Source: Paragordius varius (lineage: Eukaryota; Nematomorpha). From it: DNA of 64,000 nt. Both the position numbers and the translations under genes were made by a program. The notes under the pieces were generated by a model, which ran no database searches, was not told the origin of the DNA, and was given only the letters and a program-made list of their open reading frames with translations. The stretch spans positions 12,090,001-12,154,000 of the forward strand of contig OZ176052.1 in the NCBI GenBank assembly GCA_964247055.1, written 5' to 3'. Of the stretch, positions 37,973 through 49,524 are shown one piece after another (position 1 is the stretch's first letter; each line of letters opens with the position of its first letter).

Positions 37973-38887
37973 TATTAACAGTGGTATTCGTATTTGGGTT
38001 GCTAAGAAGAGGACTACGTAATTGATAATTTGCGTGAGGATTGTATGTTTGAGGTGTCGGAATACTACTCGTAGTCCCATACATTTTACTGGCTTTTTTA
38101 GCCATGGTCGCCAACAATTCTTGGCTATGTTTGTACGTGACACACAATGTATTTATCCACTCTTTGAGGCCAACATCATCTTGCTGAGTTAATATCATCT
38201 TTTCCTTATTTTCATGCTTATAATTTGCACTGTTCACCCTTGATCATCATGAATTCAGTATCAACCGATGCGATTTGGTCCATAAATACCAGTTCAGGTT
38301 TTCCCGACTCCGGGTATAATTCAAGTCGATTCGGGTATAATTTAGCATACCGAGTTTGCCAGGCTGAGGCGAAGGGACCCCCAAGTTTTTTAAGGTAGCC
38401 ATGTATGATACAATCAGATTCCTTTTCATCAGCGTCAAATTTGGTTTTTTGTTTGTTTCGTTTTTTTGCCTCTAATTTATCCGTTTCTTGGTTAACTACA
38501 TCAAACACCGTTTCTGCAATCTCTTCTTGCCATCGTTCTGATATGACTATGGGAAAATTCTTATAAATCTCCTGATCGAATTCCGTTAATTTAATTTCTT
38601 TGGTGTCTTCTTCATCGAATGAGCCAATATCAAAAGCGTCGGCTGCATTGACCTCCCCGCTAGGGGGTATGAGAGGTGGCGGATATCTCCGCATGTAAAC
38701 CATGGTCCAATCGACACCCACAAAAAATAGATGTTCTTTCACTTCTATTGTCCCATATCCGCAACAACCCAATCTAAGTTCTACATCGCGAGCCAAAAGT
38801 CCTTCGAGCACAGACTTAACTTCGGGCGTAAAAGTGTTTGGTAATTCAACATCCATTGTTAATGTCATTCTATCGATTTCGTGTTTA
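37973..38887 (-). pseudogene. Intronless partial copy of a GRK2/3-type G-protein-coupled receptor kinase
   Basis: Read on the minus strand, it starts at [16 protein letters not shown] of the kinase C-lobe. It continues through the AGC C-tail ([28 protein letters not shown]), the end of the RGS-homology region ([20 protein letters not shown]) and a PH domain ([28 protein letters not shown]). A one-base frame change lies near 38225, after which EKMILTQQDDVGLKEW and the C-terminal tail follow. These are diagnostic of beta-adrenergic receptor kinase (GRK2/3, fly Gprk1). The kinase N-lobe and catalytic loop are absent. Joined exons with no introns imply an mRNA origin. It abuts 18S fragments on both sides inside a retroelement, so it is a captured cDNA, not a gene. 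Confidence 0.9.
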
Positions 38888-39699
38888 GTTGATCCTGCCA
38901 GTAGTCATATGCTTGTCTCAAAGATTAAGCCATGTATGTCTAAGTATAAACTTACTCAAAGTGAAACCGCGAATGGCTCATTAAATCAGTTATGGTTTAT
39001 TAGATTGTCAATGTTACATGGATAACCGTGGTAATTCTAGAGCTAATACATGCTAAAACATCGAATCGTTTGGTTCGATAGCTTATATTAGAACAAAAAC
39101 TAACCGTTTTTGGTGATTCTGGATAACTTTTTGCCGATCGCATGGTCTTTTACCGGCGACGTATCTTTCAAATCTGCCTTATCAACTGTCGATGGTAGGT
39201 TATATGCCTACCATGGTCGTAACGGGTAACGGAGAATCAGGGTTCAATTCCGGAGAGGGAGCCTGAGAAACGGCTACCACATCCAAGGAAGGCAGCAGGC
39301 GCGCAAATTACCCAAGTTCGGAGAGGTAGTGACGATAAATAACAATGCAGGTCTCTTACGAGAACCTGTAATTGGAATGAGATCACTTTAAATCCTTTAA
39401 CGAGGATCTATTGGAGGGCAAGTCTAGTGCCAGCAGCCGCGGTAATTCCAGCTCCAAAAGCGTATATTAAAGTTGTTGCAGTTAAAAAGCTCGTAGTTGG
39501 ATCTCGGGTAACGGGAGGAAGCCCGCTTAGCTGCGATCGTTTCCTTGTCCGACCTACAATCCGTCTTGTCTTAGGTGCTCTTCACCGGGTGTCTTTGGTT
39601 AAACGGAACGTTTACTTTGAAAAAATTAGAGTGCTCAAAGCAGGCTCGATGCCTCGAATATCTGTGCATGGAATAATGGAATAGGACCTCGGTTCTATT
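38888..39699 (+). rRNA. 18S rRNA fragment, 5' part (captured)
   Basis: About 810 nt start near the 18S 5' end (GTTGATCCTGCCAGTAGTC) and run through CCGCGAATGGCTC, the GCCAGCAGCCGCGGTAATTC block, GTTGTTGCAGTTAAAAAGC and the V4 region, to GGTTCTATT. Sequence and variable-region lengths look like an ordinary animal 18S. It breaks off in the same hairpin where the central fragment (37825-37972) begins, and it is followed by its own reverse complement (39700-39722). No ITS, 5.8S or 28S is attached. The antisense and sense frames over it are not genes. Confidence 0.92.
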
Positions 39700-39722
39700 C
39701 CATTATTCCATGCACAGATATT
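39657..39722. repeat. Perfect snapback hairpin at the 18S/pol junction
   Basis: Arms 39657-39679 and 39700-39722 are perfect 23-nt inverted complements. Between them lie the 20 nt 39680-39699, which themselves fold (AATAG with CTATT, ACC with GGT). The left arm and loop are ordinary 18S sequence; the right arm is its complement and does not belong to 18S. This is what results when a cDNA end folds back on itself and is extended, before joining pol at 39723. Confidence 0.85.
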
Positions 39723-42700
39723 AAATTATAAAAACTGGTGCCGTCTAGGCAAACCAGCACTAGATTTTCATAACAATAATATTTTCATACATGCATACAA
39801 TAATAATCGTATAAAAACATTAGGTAAATGCAAACTACAGGTTGAATTAGATAAAAGAACGCACATTCTAGAGTGCTTTATTATAAACAACAATTTACCA
39901 TCAATATTTGGAATGGACTGGATAAAACAATTGAATTTGAAATTACCCAGTCATGTTATAATAAATAACTTATCTTCATATGATATATATAACAAATTTA
40001 ACAAGTTATTTTCTGAGGGCCTTGGTTGCTGGAAAGGCGAACCGATTAAAGTGCTTTTAAGTAATAATAATTGTGGTAGAATTTTTCCAAAAGGGTGCCA
40101 CTATCATTACAAAGCAAAGTGGATGATGAGATAAATAGATCGGTAAAACTGGATATAATTGAGCCTGTTGATCCAAAAAAGAAATCGTTTGGTCCAGCCC
40201 TACGGTAAATATTTTAAAACCGAATAAAGAGCTTAGAATATGCGCGGATTTTAAAATATAAATCCACACATAAAACCGCCGCAATACATAATCCTTTGAC
40301 GACCTCATCTCAAAAATTTTCCTTCGGCAAATCTTTCTCAACACTAGATTCGAAAGACGCCTATTTTCAAATTCCAGTAGACCCAGATAGTCAGCACTTA
40401 CTAACAATTTCTACACACAAGGGGTTTTATAAGTATAATTGCCTTTTGGGTTGATTCAACAAATAATGGACGAGTTATTAAAAGATTGCACAGGTACCGC
40501 CGTTTATTTAGATGACGTTATAGTGACAAACAGGCGAAACCGAGACAAAGCACAAGGACAACCTAATAAAGGTATTTACCAAATCGGAGACAATGGGATT
40601 AAAATTGCGCAAAGATAAAATAAATTTTTTTCAACCATCTGTGGAATTCTTGATCATATTATTTCTGAAAATCGCATTAAACCCTCCCCAAATAAAATTA
40701 AAGCCATCCAAAAGTCCCGACCCCGACCAACAAAACCACTCTTAAATCATTTTTGGGTTTACTTTTTCATGCAAAATTCATCCCTTCCCTAAGCATTTTA
40801 ATGGGAGAACTACATAAATTAGCAGGTAACAAACAAAAGTGGTGTTGGACGCTAACGCATGATTCGATATTCAAAAAAGCTAATGACTTGATCTGCCAGA
40901 GTTTTTCCTTGCATCCGTATAATCCCAAACTACCTATAGTCTTGGAAATCGACGCGTCAATGTCAGGATACAGTGCTATTTTATCACATAGAACAACAGC
41001 GGGCAATCGCCCGATCGCCTACACGTCAAAAAAATGCTCTCAAGCTGAAGAAAACTATTCAGTAATTGAACGAGAAGCAAAAGCTATCCTAATAGCGTTA
41101 GAGAAGTTTAAAACCTTTTTGTATGGCAGAAAATTTATAATACAAACGGACCACAAACCTCTAATGAAACTATTTGGGCCTCAAAGAGATCTAAGTAAAA
41201 TTAATAATTGTAAACTAGTACGCTAAATAACTAGAACATTGGTATTCGATTTTAACATAGAATATCACCCTGGTACAGAAAACATAGCTGACTGCCTATC
41301 GAGACTTCCCATTGAAAACCAGGAGGCGATGGCTATTGTGAAAGACGATGAAAGTAGCAATGTTCATTTGATTTGGTCCACGAATTAAATTTAAATAGAG
41401 ATATTATCTATCAAGAGTCGATAAAGGATCCTACGATAGCAAAATTAAAAGTAGCCCTAAGGTCTAATAATTGGACGGACCCTTTGGTCAAGCCTTTCAT
41501 CGCAATGAAAAATGAAATTGAGGATGCATACCGTTTATTATTTGTGGGGGATCGGGTAATAATCCCGAACAAAATTAAGCCAGAGATTTTAAGATACCTG
41601 CATAGTGGCCATCCGGGAATACAAGCCATGAAACTAATAAGCCGTGAAAAGGTTTATTGGCCCGGTTTGAGCCAAGATATCGAAAAATGGGTGTGTAGTT
41701 GCCAAAACTGCCAAAGGCTGCCCCCAAATGTATCCGAAAATCCCACTATCAATGGAACGGGAATACAACCATATGGGAACGGCTCCACCTAGATATCGAT
41801 GGACCCATTGACAATTTATACAGGGTGGTACTAATTGATCATTGGACCCGCTGGGTGGAGGTAAAGACGTTACGCTGTGTGAATACAGGTAATATTCTAA
41901 AGTTTTTAGAAACCTGTATTTGCCGGTATGGGTACCCAAAAGTGGTGGTTACTGATAACGGCTCTTATTTTAAATCGGGGGAGTTTGAGAGAACTTTAGC
42001 TTCCTCTAATATAAAACACGTAACATCAGCTCCCTACCACTCCCGAACAAATGGGTTGGTAGAGAGGGTAATTTACACTCTAAAAAATCATTATTCAATG
42101 TCAACCCCACTTTCCTCAGACCCAGTGCGAAGATTAAACCAAATCTTATGGGCTTACCGAAACACGCGACACAGTTCCACGAAGGAGACCCCCGCGCATT
42201 TGTTTTTAAAAAGAACTATGCAAAGCCCATTTACATGGATGAAAACGAAACCCAACGAATTCATGGATACTCCTGACATTCCATAGGAGTTTGAAAAGGG
42301 GCAAAAGGTATATATCAAGAATGAATTGTGTACTGGCTGGAAGGAGGGACAAATCGTCGACAGAACGGGATGGTCGTACAATGTCAACGACAATGGCAAA
42401 ATTATCCGCAAACATGCTGATCAATTAAAGAATCGCATGGATTGGTCGGCCGAAGGAGAAGACAGGAGAAGTGAGGAAAAGACTAAAAATCTAGATAACC
42501 CGGAAATATCAGGCAGCATTCCTAACTCATCATCCGCAAACTTAAACAACAATGATAATAACCTCCGAAAACATCCCACGGAACATGAAATAAGAACCCC
42601 TGAAAACATCGAGGAGAATCCGGAATCAGAAAGTGCGCCTTCAAGTGAGAATACTCCCGTGCAAACAAGTGACACTTCTCCTACTACGACTCGCCGGTAT

Positions 42701-42753
42701 CCGATTCGATCCCGAAAGCCACCCGACCGATATCAAGCTTATGGAAGAAGGTA

Positions 42754-43002
42754 TGTTAAAAGGGTTATTATCATACGCAAATTATCCTTCTCTTTTTAGT
42801 GCAAAATACACTTTTGTCCTTGTTACGTTAAAAATATATATTACCTTGGTTGTGAATGCAAATTATTTTATTTATGCTTATTATCTTTAACAACGTTTAA
42901 ATCAGACAACTTTATCCTTGTGAATGCAATAACCAAATTTCAGAATATATATAAGGAATCATTGTGACACGCAGATCATAATATATTATTCAGTTTTGTT
43001 GT
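42754..43002 (+). repeat. Right LTR of the outer element, first part
   Basis: It begins TGTTAAAAGGGTTA, identical to the element's left end at 37811-37824, directly after the purine-rich GGAAGAAGG. It is interrupted at 43002 by the second element and continues at 47235-47278, giving an LTR of about 293 bp that ends ...TATATCA. Confidence 0.75.
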
Positions 43003-43267
43003 TGTAGTAAATCAAGAAACCGTAAAACAATAAGATTTATTGAGATAAAATGCAAAAACTAAACTACATACAGTTTGCGATGTATATATACTTTTTGTGA
43101 ATACAATATTTACATGTTAAGCCAAGGTAAAATAACTTGTGCAGGTTAAATACAAAATTGATACAATCGTTTAACTCATATATAAAAGGTCATCAAAATG
43201 TATTCAAATCTAATATATAATTTGGTCTTGTCTAAGGTTAACTAACTTGATGTATTCTAATCTATCA
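43003..43267 (-). repeat. 3' LTR of the inner gypsy element
   Basis: 265 bp, starting TGTAGTAAATC on the plus strand and ending AATCTATCA. It is identical to 46965-47229 by direct reading. Confidence 0.92.
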
Positions 43268-46200
43268 TATCTCCTTATCCAAATCCGAGCCGATCTGGTG
43301 CTTTTCTTTCCCTAAGAGGATATCTCCTTTCAGGTTCTTTCTCAGTTGTTTTTTCCGTTCTTATTTCAACCTGGGTGTCTTTCTCGTTTTCTTTTTCTTT
43401 GCTTGGTTCCTCCCCCACCTCCCGATTATTGGTTGTCATCTCTTCATCTGTTTGGTTTATCGTTACATTATCCTCCTCCTCAACGCCGTTCTCGACTCCG
43501 GTCGGCCGTAATTGATCCGCATGCTTGCGAAGTGTTCGATTTCCATTTTTAACCGTGTACGAGAGTACCCCTGTTCTCTCCAAAATTATACCTTTTCTCC
43601 ACCCTGAATTGATTTCATTCTTTATGTACACTTCTTCGTCCAGTCTAAAAGTTTGATTAGGAATTAGGTCGTCCTCTAATTGTTGTGCGGGTGTTTCCCT
43701 AACCCAAGAGAAGGGGGTATTAATTTGTCTTTTCAGAAATAAATTATACGGGCACTCTTTTGTGGCGCTATGTACGGCGGAGCGATAACCCCATAATACT
43801 TGGTTTATTTTTTTGTCAGGAGTCAGCTTAGAATCCGTTAACGATTTATAGTGTGCTTTTAAGGTGTAAATGACTCGTTCCACCAGCCCATTTGTTCGTG
43901 GATGATAGGGGGCGCTAGTGACGTGTTTGATGTTTGCTCGTTGCAAGGTCTCATTAAAATCTTTCGATGCAAAATATGTTGCATTATCGGTAACGATCAT
44001 TCGGGGAAACCCGTACCTTACACACCAAATTTCCAACCAATGTAGTATGTTTGCCGAATTAACAGTTCTTAGCAATTCGACTTCAACCCATCTGGAGCTA
44101 CTATCGATAGCTACTAACCAATACAACCCATCTATAGGACCAGCAATATCAAGATGTATCCTTTCCCAGATACCCGTATTAAAATTCCATTTGTACGTTG
44201 GATTACTTTTTATGTTACTCCGGTTTAACTGACACCCCATACAAGATCTCACATAATTTTCAATATCTTGGTTTATACCTGGCCAATAAACCCTAGCCTT
44301 GGCAGACTCTTTCATTACATTAGCCCCCGAATGTCCAACATGCAAAAATTTTAACGTTTCATTTCGCAACGCCCTGGGTATAAACAGACGATCGCCCCAA
44401 TACAACAAACCATATGATTCTTGTATTTCGTTTCTTATACTCAATACCGAATTTAGAATTGGAGCTGACCAATCATTATGATGTAGAGCCGATTTTAATG
44501 CCATCAAAAACTCATCCCGTAAAGTATTTTCTTTCATTCGCTGTACGCTTAAGTTGTCAGTTGTTAGAAAGTTGATTTGCCTGGGTTGCTCCTCCACTTC
44601 CTCAGTCGGTTCTTCATACGGTAGACGAGATAACCAATCCGCTAAATTTTCCGAACCATTAATATATTGTATAGTAAAATTATAATCGGCTGTTCTGAGT
44701 ATCCATCTTACTAATCTACTATTGTTAATATTACTTAGATCTCTCTTAAAACCAAACAACTTGATCAGGGGTTTATGATCGGTTAATTATACAAACTTTC
44801 TGCCATACACAAACATTTTAAATTTTTCTAGCGCATATAAAATTGCCCTTGCTTCTTTTTCAATTACAGAGAAATGTCGTTCTGCCTTCGCACATTTTCG
44901 AGACGCAAAAGCTATCGGCCGTTTTCCCTCACTTGTCATATGTGATAAAACTGCTCCGAATCCGTCATTCGATGCATCTGTTTCCAACACTAACGGAAGG
45001 TTCGGGTTAAACGGTATTAGACATAAGGCATTACTCACCAACAGTTTAGCTTTATCAAAAACCATCTCTTCTTTTGTCGACCAACACCATTTCTTAGAAC
45101 CTGTAAGCGCATGTAAGTCCGCGATTGTAGCAGGCAAAGATGGAATAAAACGCGCGTGAAAATTTAACATTCCCAAAAAAGACCGAAGTGATGTTTTATT
45201 GGTAGGTGTAGGACAATTCAAAATTGCTTTTACTTTTTCGTTATCTGGTTTAATTCCTTTGTCTGAAATTATATATCCTAAGTATGACACTGAGGAACGA
45301 GCTAATTGGATTTTATCCTTTTTTAATTTCAAACCCACAGCAGCTAATTTGTTCAACACTTTTTTTAAATTATCCTTATGCTCCATTACCGTTGTTCCAC
45401 TAACAATTACATCATCTAAGTAAACCGCTGTACCTGGACAATCTTTTAATAACTCATCCATAATTTGTTGAAATATCGTGGGTGCACTAGATATTCCAAA
45501 TGGCAGTCTCTTAAATCGAAAAAGGCCTATATGTGAACTAAACGTTGATCAAACGTTGGAATCAGATGATCTACAGGAACCAGACTTGGGTTTAAAGTAA
45601 CTCTAAAATCACCACATATACGAATATCGTTATCATTCTTTTTAACTATCACCAATGGAGTTACCCAGTCAATTCGTGTTTGCGAGGGGTTTATGGACTC
45701 TATAATCCCCAGACTTTCCAGCCTCTTTAATTCACTCTCCACCTTAGACTGAAGCGGAATAGGTACCCTTCTGGTCGCAAATCTTTTGGGGATACTCCCT
45801 TTTTTGAGAAACAACTTAATGGGTGGTCCCGTGTAACACCCCATACCCTCACAAAACAAATCCTTAAATTTATTCAATTCCACGTAATTAACATTTTTTA
45901 CACATACCGGCTCTGGAAATCTGCATTCAAAACTTTTCATCCATGGTAGCCCAAAAATGTTACCCCAATCATCCCTCGTAACCATACATTCCAACTGTTT
46001 GACCATACCATTCCATTTCACATCTACCATACATTGTCCCATCACCTCTACACCTTGCTGGTTGAACCCAACTATTGGACCCGCGGGAGCTAAGGTCGGC
46101 CTCCCAATCTCCATCCACGCTCTTCCCAATCAATAATATTTGAGCTCCGGTATCGTACAACATCCTCACCCAATGGCCATTCAGACTTGCTTGCGTTCGG

Positions 46201-46964
46201 GCTTCATTATTATTATTGTTACCATGAAGTCTATTAACGCGCCGGCAACACCTGCCAAAATGACCACGTCCTTTGCATCGATAACACTCCTTGTTTGAAG
46301 CGGGACACCAGTTGATCGCATGCACGTATCCACATTTTCCACATTTTTTTCTTATCATCATAACTTGCCTATTGTCGGGACCCTGATCAATCAAACAGCT
46401 GTCCGCCTTTTCGTATGCCATTGCCATTTCTACCACCATCTCCAACGTAACCGGTTTCCCATCAACCATTGCATCTGGAAATTTTGTGAACAGATCTATT
46501 TCCAATCTTTTGAGTTGTAACCCTCCAACAAACCCATCTCTGATTCTTAGCATTGCATCTTGCTCAAAGTTGCACCGGGCAGCACATTCCTTTACTCGAA
46601 TCAAAAAATCCATCACTGATTCCGTGGCTTCCCTTCGGAGTTGCGTAAACTGAAACCTGGCTGCAAACGCATTGTATGTCGGAGCAAATATTTTTTTTCC
46701 AGCTGCTACCAAAGCATCCCAGCCCACTTCCTCTAACAGTACAGGATAAAAGAATTTCTTCAACTTTGGAATATGGGATAGACCAATGTTGGCCAATAGT
46801 AAGTTTTTTTTTGTTTCATCATCTTCTGGAATTAATTTCACTTTTAACATTCTCTTTATATAATCTATGTAATCCTCGAAACTCGTTGCTGGATCATAGG
46901 GTTCTAAACTTAATTTCTCCATGCGCGAATGTAATGAGGTAAAAAAAAATTCGACCGCGCCAAA

Positions 46965-47229
46965 TGTAGTAAATCAAGAAACCGTAAAACAATAAGATTT
47001 ATTGAGATAAAATGCAAAAACTAAACTACATACAGTTTGCGATGTATATATACTTTTTGTGAATACAATATTTACATGTTAAGCCAAGGTAAAATAACTT
47101 GTGCAGGTTAAATACAAAATTGATACAATCGTTTAACTCATATATAAAAGGTCATCAAAATGTATTCAAATCTAATATATAATTTGGTCTTGTCTAAGGT
47201 TAACTAACTTGATGTATTCTAATCTATCA
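46965..47229 (-). repeat. 5' LTR of the inner gypsy element
   Basis: 265 bp, identical to the copy at 43003-43267. On the minus strand it precedes the candidate primer-binding site. Promoter elements inside it were not resolved. Confidence 0.92.
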
Positions 47230-47234
47230 GTTGT

Positions 47235-47278
47235 TATACTAAATAAATATATATATATATATATCCTTTTTTATATCA
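47235..47278 (+). repeat. Right LTR of the outer element, second part
   Basis: This 44-bp remainder of the LTR, including a TA run, follows the GTTGT duplication made by the inner element. It ends in CA directly before the ACCAC host duplication. Confidence 0.7.
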
Positions 47279-47283
47279 ACCAC

Positions 47284-49440
47284 GAATATCGATCTAATGC
47301 AGACGACCACAACTAGTGCATGTCATATCAGATTTGACTATAACATTGGATAAATGATACATTGATACACTAATCGTAGAATAAACAACTACTTGTCGCC
47401 ATTAAGAGGTAATGGTATAGAATTTAGGGTATAAAATATATAGGACTAACTCTATATACTTAATGTGCTGTAGGATATCAAGTTAGAATATAAAAATAAA
47501 TAATGTAACCCAATAATTTACTCTTTCCCACAAAATTGCAATAACAATTCATGCATACCTTATATTTTTAACGTATCATTATATCCCTCAAGGTACACCC
47601 AACGAGACGATAAAATGAAAAATGAAGGTTTAAAAAATATTAAGTTTTTATAAAAAATATAGACATTCGTGCAATATCTTTATTATTTTAACTACTGCAC
47701 CAGATGTATATAATACAAGTTTAACTAATATAAGAAGACAAAAAAGTACTCAACCGATTAATTTGACGATGCCATTTGACCCATCACACATCAGACGACA
47801 CAGACAAAGAAAATGAGTCTGTCAAAAGCGAGCTCTCATGTTCATTATTCAGTAATTAAGTCGAACTGTGTGCCTAAAAAACGATTGCGGGATGCATTGC
47901 TTTTATACGTCAGAAGAAAAAGGATGTTAAAAGTCATTGTTCCATCGATTAAATTGTGTAACATAGTTTAAATATTTAAATGATTTTTATATGAAAGAGA
48001 GTGGGTACCATGGCAGACCACACAGCCACGAAGACGAAGTGCAAGACTAATTGGATAATGGCTCAACTCAAACTCATTTCATAAGTGTATCACAACCATT
48101 CGATGTTTACAAAATGAGAAGAATCAATAAACTCAGTAAATACTGACCAGACAATTCGCATGGCAATTATAAAATCACCAATGGACTTGAGATATCCTGC
48201 TTTCGGAAGATGGTGAGAAATAGTTTTTGTAAATTGAGAAAGAGAAATGCTAAGTTGCCAACCGGTCAATCAACATCAAAGTTAATCACTTCAGTAAAAC
48301 CATGAATGTGTCTGGTGGACCAAAGCGCTGTTGTGCATTATGAGCCCCGAAACCGTTAATACAAAACTCTATCTGCAGAAAATGATTAATTAAATTAATG
48401 CATTAAACGACCAAAAATAGGCCAGAAGACAGGACGATAAATTTCGCCACATAACAAGGCTTCGTCTTACATGGCAAAACCAGTATATACACCTTATAAT
48501 CGCTTTGAGAAAATTCTTTTGCATTTGGAAAACTCTCCTGACCTGGATATCATTATTCCCTCCTCGCATCAACATGGTATATGCTTGCAGAAAGCAGATT
48601 AACAATTTGGAAAACGTTGGAAAATGGCTTGACAGATGGTTTACCACAAAAACATTCAGTTTTTTAGCATTGCATTCATAACTTGAGAGCTAAGGAAATT
48701 TTTGGTGGACAATATCTCGAATGAAATAAATTTGATTTCCCTGTATAATTATTACTTTTTTTAGCAACCGTAATTATTTATGACTACACTGGTATCAACG
48801 CTTGTACTAGGGAAAATAATCTAGAGAATTAATTTATTTGACCCTCTAAAATAATTTTATATTTACCAATTTTATTAAAGATGTCGGAGAGAGACTTCTA
48901 AGACCTATACATATTTAAAACAAACAAGTTTTACAAAAATTCCACATAATACAACATTTAATGTATGCTATTCAAATATACATAATTAGAAAAACAATAA
49001 GAAATTTATAAAAAAGATAATATACCACAGCCCAGCCCAAAAAACATTTTGAATGAATAAAAATGTTTTCCTTATCAAACCATTTTCCCAGTCAATCTAA
49101 ACGATTATCCAGTCAATGGAATTTTTTTGCAATCAACAAAAACGGTTTGGTTTTCATAAAAAATATTAAAGCAAGTTTTAACATTTGGATACAACACATT
49201 CATTTCAGTCCTTCGATTCAAATCGAGGAAGTTGGATACCTCAGGCTTGTTTAAAATATACTTCAAAAACTATGGAAGGAATTGAAACAATGGCAAAGGT
49301 TTGCCCTTATGTAACATTAATGAACCTAAATATAAAAAAAATCATTCAAAAATATTTGATATTACATATTTTAGAATAAAACCCAAAAGTAATTATTTAG
49401 TCTACATTAAGGTGAATTTTGAACTTTGACGCAGTACAAA
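47284..49440. repeat. Array unit 4, upstream block, right part
   Basis: The unit resumes exactly where unit 1 would at about 1392. It contains the mariner relic, the uninterrupted hAT target site near 48820, the shared middle block, and at 49178-49440 the left part of a MITE 'D'. Similarity to the other units ends near 49440. No array gene or USP relic follows, so this is the edge of the array. Confidence 0.75.
47838..48740 (+). pseudogene. Dead mariner transposase, unit 4
   Basis: Same relic as in units 1-3: the GGPKRCCALXA core near 48316, a SPDL-like stretch near 48537 and the WLDRWFTTKT..HCIHNL C-terminal part near 48630-48685. Stops and frame changes abound. Reverse-strand frames over it, such as 48390-48647, are shadows. 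Confidence 0.65.
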
Positions 49441-49524
49441 ATTAAAACATAATTTGCCTGTTTTTACACCATCGGTGTGGTATATTACATAGTTTCTACA
49501 AAATTCTCCTGATGAAATATATAT

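Larger units (their letters stand above)
43003..47229 (-). mobile_element. Young Ty3/gypsy LTR element nested in the outer element's LTR
   Basis: It is 4,227 bp with two 265-bp LTRs (TGTAG...ATCTATCA) that look identical base for base. It is flanked by GTTGT at 42998-43002 and 47230-47234, a 5-bp target duplication. On the minus strand the order is gag (about 46.3-46.9 kb), a CX2C..CX4HX4C-type zinc knuckle (about 46.25 kb), protease with DTGA (about 46.15 kb), reverse transcriptase with YLDD (about 45.4 kb), RNase H, and integrase with HHCC and D,D-35-E regions (about 43.6-44.5 kb), ending in a charged tail. A TGGCGCGGTCGAA stretch just inside the 5' LTR is a candidate primer-binding site. 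Structure is complete; coding is broken by about two or three breaks. Identical LTRs indicate a very recent insertion. Confidence 0.9.
37811..47278 (+). mobile_element. Ty3/gypsy-type LTR element carrying captured host RNA sequences (outer element)
   Basis: The ends are TGTTAAAAGG on the left and ...TATATCA on the right. ACCAC directly flanks both sides (37806-37810 and 47279-47283), a 5-bp target duplication, and the empty site is visible in unit 1. The right LTR starts at 42754 with the same first 14 bases as the left end. Between left end and pol lie 18S rRNA and GRK-derived segments (37825-39722). The pol part (39723-42753) shows, in order, the end of the protease region, reverse transcriptase (YLDD near 40500), RNase H, integrase zinc region and integrase core. 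The element is broken, with at least five breaks in pol, and is an old fossil relative to the element inside it. The right LTR is split by that second gypsy element. Confidence 0.8.

Noticed and set aside
38218-38868. A live GRK gene
   Set aside because: The kinase N-lobe and catalytic loop are absent, a frame change lies near 38225, and both sides are 18S fragments; it is a captured cDNA piece.
39427-39684. 85-codon frame
   Set aside because: It lies wholly within 18S rRNA sequence.
38888-39699. A functional ribosomal RNA gene
   Set aside because: Only part of 18S is present, permuted, joined to GRK and pol, with no spacer, 5.8S or 28S, and lying inside a retroelement.
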